Assembly: GCA_030611185.1 (NCBI GenBank)
Contig: JAUWQG010000014.1
Location: 1 to 14,672, forward strand
Source: Nitrososphaerota archaeon
GTDB lineage: Archaea; Thermoproteota; Nitrososphaeria; Nitrososphaerales; Nitrosopumilaceae
Length of the DNA stretch: 14,672 nt
Direction of reading: 5' to 3'
Numbering within the stretch: position 1 is the stretch's first letter; each line of letters opens with the position of its first letter. This document shows positions 12,323-14,672 of this stretch, in pieces. The notes under the pieces were generated by a model. That model had not been told where the DNA came from, did no database searches, and was given only the letters and a program-made list of their open reading frames with translations. Position numbers and translations under genes: made by a program.

Positions 12323-13096
12323 TTATTGAGCCTTTTGCTCGAGGGCCCATTCGTAACCTTCTGCTTCTAATTTATCTGCAAGAGATGCATCACCTGTTTT
12401 GATAACTTGCCCTCTTGCAAAGACATGAACATAATCAAGTTTGTTTAAGAATTTTAGAATCCTTGCATAGTGAGTAATAATGATAATTGTTGCATCTTTA
12501 TCTGCGACCTCGCTAATTGCTTTTGCAACTGATTGAACTGCATCTATATCTAAACCAGAATCTGGTTCATCTAAAATTGAAATTTTTGGTTTTAGAACTG
12601 CCATTTGTAAAACCTCTGCACGTTTTTTCTCTCCTCCTGAAAATCCCTCATTTAGATATCTTGAGAGAAATTCTTCATTTAGTCCAACTTTCTTCAAATT
12701 CTCTTTGAGGTATTTTTGAAATTCTCTAACTGTAATGAAAACTTCTCTATCATCTCCTTGAAGTGCTTTGCTAAGTGAATTGTAAGCTGTTCTAAGAAAG
12801 TGAGAAAATCCTACACCTGAAACTTCTGTGGGGTATTGAAATCCAAGGAACAATCCTTTTTTTGCACGCTTATCTGCAGATAAACCTAAGATGCTTTCAC
12901 CATCCAAAAGAATGTCTCCTTGTGTAACTTCATATTTTGGATGTGCAAGTAAAGTGTAAGCTAGTGTACTTTTTCCAGAACCATTTGGTCCCATAATGGC
13001 ATGTACTTCTCCTGGACCTGTTTTTAAATTCACTCCTTTTAGAATTTCTTTTCCTTCTCTTTTTACATGAAGGTCTTTGATTTCAAGTACTGCCAT
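12323..13096 (-). CDS. sufC: Fe-S cluster assembly ATPase SufC
   Basis: A 257-residue ABC-type ATPase that works with SufB/SufD to assemble Fe-S clusters in the cytosol. Walker A is GPNGSGKST (36-44). The Q-loop and SUF-typical stretch is LGFQYPTEVSGVGFSHFLR (84-102). The ABC signature is NEGFSGGEKKRAEVLQM (149-165), Walker B ISILDEPDSGLDID (172-185), and the H-loop His is H209 in IIITHYARIL. The combination of YPTEV and EGFSGGEKKR separates SufC from transporter ATPases. There is no membrane domain. The start is ATG at 13096 with a strong TATATATA box at -21 to -28, so it has its own promoter. sufB and sufD are not adjacent on either side here, unlike the usual suf operon. Confidence 0.95.
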   Translation of the reverse strand: MAVLEIKDLHVKREGKEILKGVNLKTGPGEVHAIMGPNGSGKSTLAYTLLAHPKYEVTQGDILLDGESILGLSADKRAKKGLFLGFQYPTEVSGVGFSHFLRTAYNSLSKALQGDDREVFITVREFQKYLKENLKKVGLNEEFLSRYLNEGFSGGEKKRAEVLQMAVLKPKISILDEPDSGLDIDAVQSVAKAISEVADKDATIIIITHYARILKFLNKLDYVHVFARGQVIKTGDASLADKLEAEGYEWALEQKAQ

Positions 13097-13116
13097 GAAG
13101 CAATTTGTTTTGTTTC

Positions 13117-13124
13117 TATATATA
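13117..13124 (-). promoter_or_regulatory. Strong TATA box of sufC
   Basis: TATATATA at 13117-13124 lies 21-28 bp upstream of the sufC ATG. It is the clearest promoter in the window and implies a leaderless mRNA. Confidence 0.65.
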
Positions 13125-13164
13125 ACACCGACGAAATTTAGCTAATCCTAACGTGATTTTTAAT

Positions 13165-13185
13165 AAAATGAAAAGAGGGGGGGAA
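13165..13185 (-). terminator. C-run and T-rich tail after TFB, possible terminator
   Basis: On the minus strand the TFB stop is followed by TTCCCCCCC, then TCTTTTCATTTTATT and an A-rich run. Archaeal polymerase stops at T-rich tracts, so termination before the sufC promoter is plausible. The run of seven C is conspicuous in this AT-rich DNA. Confidence 0.3.
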
Positions 13186-14142
13186 TTAATTTCTGGCCAG
13201 AGATGGTCTCAAAGCAATTTTGAGTTGGTAACTTGTTAGAATCTCTTTACATCTGTTTCTGATAGTAACTTCTGTAACACCTGCAATACTTGAAACATCT
13301 CTTTGTAAGATGCTTTGACCAAGTAAGACTGAGGCAACATACAGATATGCTGCTGCTATTCCGTTTGGTGCTTTTCCGTCAGTAATGCTACTATCTTTGG
13401 TTTTTTCGGCAATTTCCAAGGCTAATCTTTCAACTCTAACCTCGGTTTCGGTCATATTTGCAATCTTTGAGATGTATTTGTCCATGGTAACTATTGGGGC
13501 TGTATTTTGACCCATTTCCATTACCATGGTTCTGTAGTATTTTGCTGCAAGCTTTGTTTTTGTTTTGACATCTTTTGGTATGCATATTCCTCGAACAATT
13601 TCATCAAGTGATCTTACGACATGACATTGTTTGCATGCCATGTAAATTGTAGCTGCAGTAATGCTTGCTACAGATTTTCCTTTCACTTCAATATGTCCGT
13701 CCAAGTTTCTGTATATTATTGAGGCTGTTTCCAAAACATTTTTTGAAAGAGACAAGCCGTTGCATGTTTCACCCATCTTGGCCAAAACATTAGCTAATCT
13801 TCTTTCTCTTGGTGAGGAAACACGAACTCTTTGTTGCCACTTTCTGAGATTGTGCATTTGATTTGCAACTTCGTGGTTAATTGATTTTCCACTAAAGTCT
13901 TTTGAACTAATTGAAATCTCAGTTGCTATCCCCAAATCATGTTGAGAATAAGATGTTTGTCCTGTAGCTCTTGCAAGCTTCATTTTGTCTTCGAGATTCG
14001 AACTTTTGGTTTCTGGACCAGAGTCTGCTATTTGATCTGCGACTACTACGCCGCATCCAGAGCAGATTATTTCGCCATTCTGAATGTCATCTACTAATGA
14101 TGATTTACATTCAGGACAGCTTTGGGGTTCTAGTATGTTCAT
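13186..14142 (-). CDS. tfb: Transcription initiation factor B (TFB)
   Basis: A 318-residue archaeal TFIIB homologue that bridges TBP-bound promoter DNA and RNA polymerase. The N-terminal zinc ribbon has C9-x2-C12 and C27-x2-C30 (SCPECKSS and CSGCGVV). A B-reader-like region covers about 40-105, with QHDLGIATEI (67-76) and a Trp/Arg-rich LRKWQQRVRV (98-107). Two cyclin repeats follow (about 115-205 and 215-305). The second contains the HTH for the BRE: QRDVSSIAGVTEVTIRNRCK. Its ATG overlaps the stop of the upstream GAR1-like gene by 4 bp, so the two are coupled; the GAR1-TFB pairing is known from other archaea. It may be one of several TFB paralogues. Confidence 0.97.
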   Translation of the reverse strand: MNILEPQSCPECKSSLVDDIQNGEIICSGCGVVVADQIADSGPETKSSNLEDKMKLARATGQTSYSQHDLGIATEISISSKDFSGKSINHEVANQMHNLRKWQQRVRVSSPRERRLANVLAKMGETCNGLSLSKNVLETASIIYRNLDGHIEVKGKSVASITAATIYMACKQCHVVRSLDEIVRGICIPKDVKTKTKLAAKYYRTMVMEMGQNTAPIVTMDKYISKIANMTETEVRVERLALEIAEKTKDSSITDGKAPNGIAAAYLYVASVLLGQSILQRDVSSIAGVTEVTIRNRCKEILTSYQLKIALRPSLARN

Positions 14143-14405
14143 TTTTTTCTTCTCCTAAATTTTTCTTTTTTAGCGGGAGACAAGTCAACGGCGAAAACAG
14201 CTTTACCGATATATTTTTTGATATTGTTTGTCAATGGCATAGCTGATGCAATTGGTCTTTTTACTGGACCAATGAGTTCCATTACTTTTGCAACCTTTGT
14301 TCCTTTTTCGTCACAAAGAATCACTCCTTCAGATAATTCATCTGATAGTTGAATGATCACTCTGCCACTACCGGCAAGGTGCATTATTTCGCCTACCTCC
14401 TGCAA
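14139..14405 (-). CDS. gar1: H/ACA ribonucleoprotein GAR1-like protein
   Basis: An 88-residue protein of the GAR1 beta-barrel type, part of the H/ACA complex with Cbf5, Nop10 and L7Ae that converts uridine to pseudouridine in rRNA. The N-terminus VGEIMHLAGSGRVIIQL (4-20) lines up with the Pyrococcus type 'LGRVLHYAKQGFLIVR'. LIGPVKRPIASAMPL (44-58) matches the 'vfGPVk.PYv.ik' element, and IGKAVFAVD (66-74) the last strand. A basic tail KKEKFRRRKK follows. The start is TTG at 14405, chosen because homology extends before the ATG at 14384. AGGAGGT at 14395-14401 would also suit that ATG as a Shine-Dalgarno. The stop overlaps the TFB start as ATGA. Confidence 0.88.
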   Translation of the reverse strand: MQEVGEIMHLAGSGRVIIQLSDELSEGVILCDEKGTKVAKVMELIGPVKRPIASAMPLTNNIKKYIGKAVFAVDLSPAKKEKFRRRKK

Positions 14406-14479
14406 TTAAAATAAACAATGTTCATATTCTTTTCATAGACTTCTGTCAACAATACTTTAGCTAAGAGCTAGATTAGATC
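14406..14479. promoter_or_regulatory. Spacer between the SRP19-like gene and gar1
   Basis: 74 bp. A weak TATA-like element (GAATATG on the minus strand, about 14425-14431) lies some 20-26 bp before the TTG start of gar1. Also present is CTAGCTCTTAGCTAA-like partial symmetry near 14459-14472, possibly the 3' end signal of the SRP19-like gene. The evidence is weak. Confidence 0.25.
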
Positions 14480-14672
14480 TTATTTGGATTGCTTAGTCCT
14501 TTTCAAAAGTAATTTTTGTGAAATTTTGTTAAGAATAATTGTCTTAGAGGATCCTTTTGGTAAAACAATGTATCCTGATCTCACATATGGTCTTTTTGGG
14601 TATCTTGCTTTTTCTTCAGTTTCTGTAATTTCAAACCCTGCAGCTTGTGCAGCATCTGTTAATTCTTTTAAT
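14480..14672 (-). CDS. srp19: SRP19-like protein, C-terminal part (cut by window edge)
   Basis: The last 63 residues of a gene whose start lies beyond the window. The sequence runs ELTDAAQAAGFEITETEEKA, then RYPKRPYVRSGYIVLPKG, then a helix NKISQKLLLKRTKQSK to the TAA at 14480-14482. This is the pattern of archaeal SRP19: an A-rich helix, 'E..K.YPr..w...GrV.V', then a final Lys-rich helix. SRP19 binds helices 6 and 8 of 7S RNA and helps load SRP54 onto the signal recognition particle in the cytosol. Whole archaeal SRP19 is about 90-100 residues, so roughly a third is missing. It is in the same direction as gar1 and tfb, 74 bp upstream of gar1, and could be co-transcribed with them. Confidence 0.8.
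   Translation of the reverse strand, partial: LKELTDAAQAAGFEITETEEKARYPKRPYVRSGYIVLPKGSSKTIILNKISQKLLLKRTKQSK

Noticed and set aside
13971..14246. Plus-strand frame spanning the TFB-GAR1 junction
   Set aside because: It is antisense to two well-supported, overlapping genes.
1..14672. CRISPR array, rRNA genes, toxin-antitoxin or other defence system
   Set aside because: No regularly spaced repeats, rRNA-like sequence or recognisable defence genes were seen on either strand.

Overview
The window reads as a low-GC genome segment from an archaeon of the Nitrososphaerota (Thaumarchaeota), most likely a Nitrosopumilus-type marine ammonia oxidiser. The evidence is archaeal gene content (TFB, a GAR1-like protein, an SRP19-like end, a crenarchaeal-type OB-fold SSB, a tRNA with a short intron at 37/38), many TTG or GTG starts, and several starts with a TATA-like box about 26 bp upstream, as expected for leaderless archaeal mRNAs. 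The species is inferred from this style, not from a search.

Left part (1-4276) is a patchwork of small and lineage-specific genes: a tyrosine integrase cut by an in-frame stop at the window edge, a coiled-coil protein with a histone-H1-like lysine tail, a 91-residue protein resembling a single TFB cyclin repeat, a 56-residue unknown protein, an SSB-like OB-fold protein, tRNA-Leu(CAA) with a 15-nt intron, an unknown membrane protein, a 40-residue C2H2 zinc-finger microprotein and a possible 24-residue peptide. The gaps hold a strong nested hairpin (1903-1952), a terminator-like hairpin between convergent genes (2274-2295) and a hairpin with a T-run (2809-2854). A DedA/VTT-type membrane protein and an HD-domain hydrolase follow as a tight pair (4260-5501).

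The centre (5507-9863) is a tetrapyrrole cluster. On the minus strand the order is precorrin-2 dehydrogenase, glutamyl-tRNA reductase (hemA), porphobilinogen synthase (hemB) and a 103-residue unknown protein. Two of the three junctions are 4-bp ATGA overlaps. Divergently, from a 70-bp promoter region, runs a two-domain protein that looks like the siroheme decarboxylase subunits AhbA and AhbB in one chain. Together these give the first steps from glutamyl-tRNA, the precorrin-2 to siroheme steps, and the first step of the siroheme-dependent (Ahb) heme route. hemL, hemC, hemD, the uroporphyrinogen methyltransferase, ahbC and ahbD are not in the window.

The right part (9860-14672) is all on the minus strand: a B-box-like zinc protein, an aldo/keto reductase with Glu at the usual catalytic Asp, a chlorite dismutase/HemQ-superfamily heme protein, a DUF167 protein, the SUF ATPase SufC without its usual partners, and an information-processing run of an SRP19-like end, GAR1 and TFB. 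I saw no CRISPR array, rRNA gene, complete insertion sequence or defence system.
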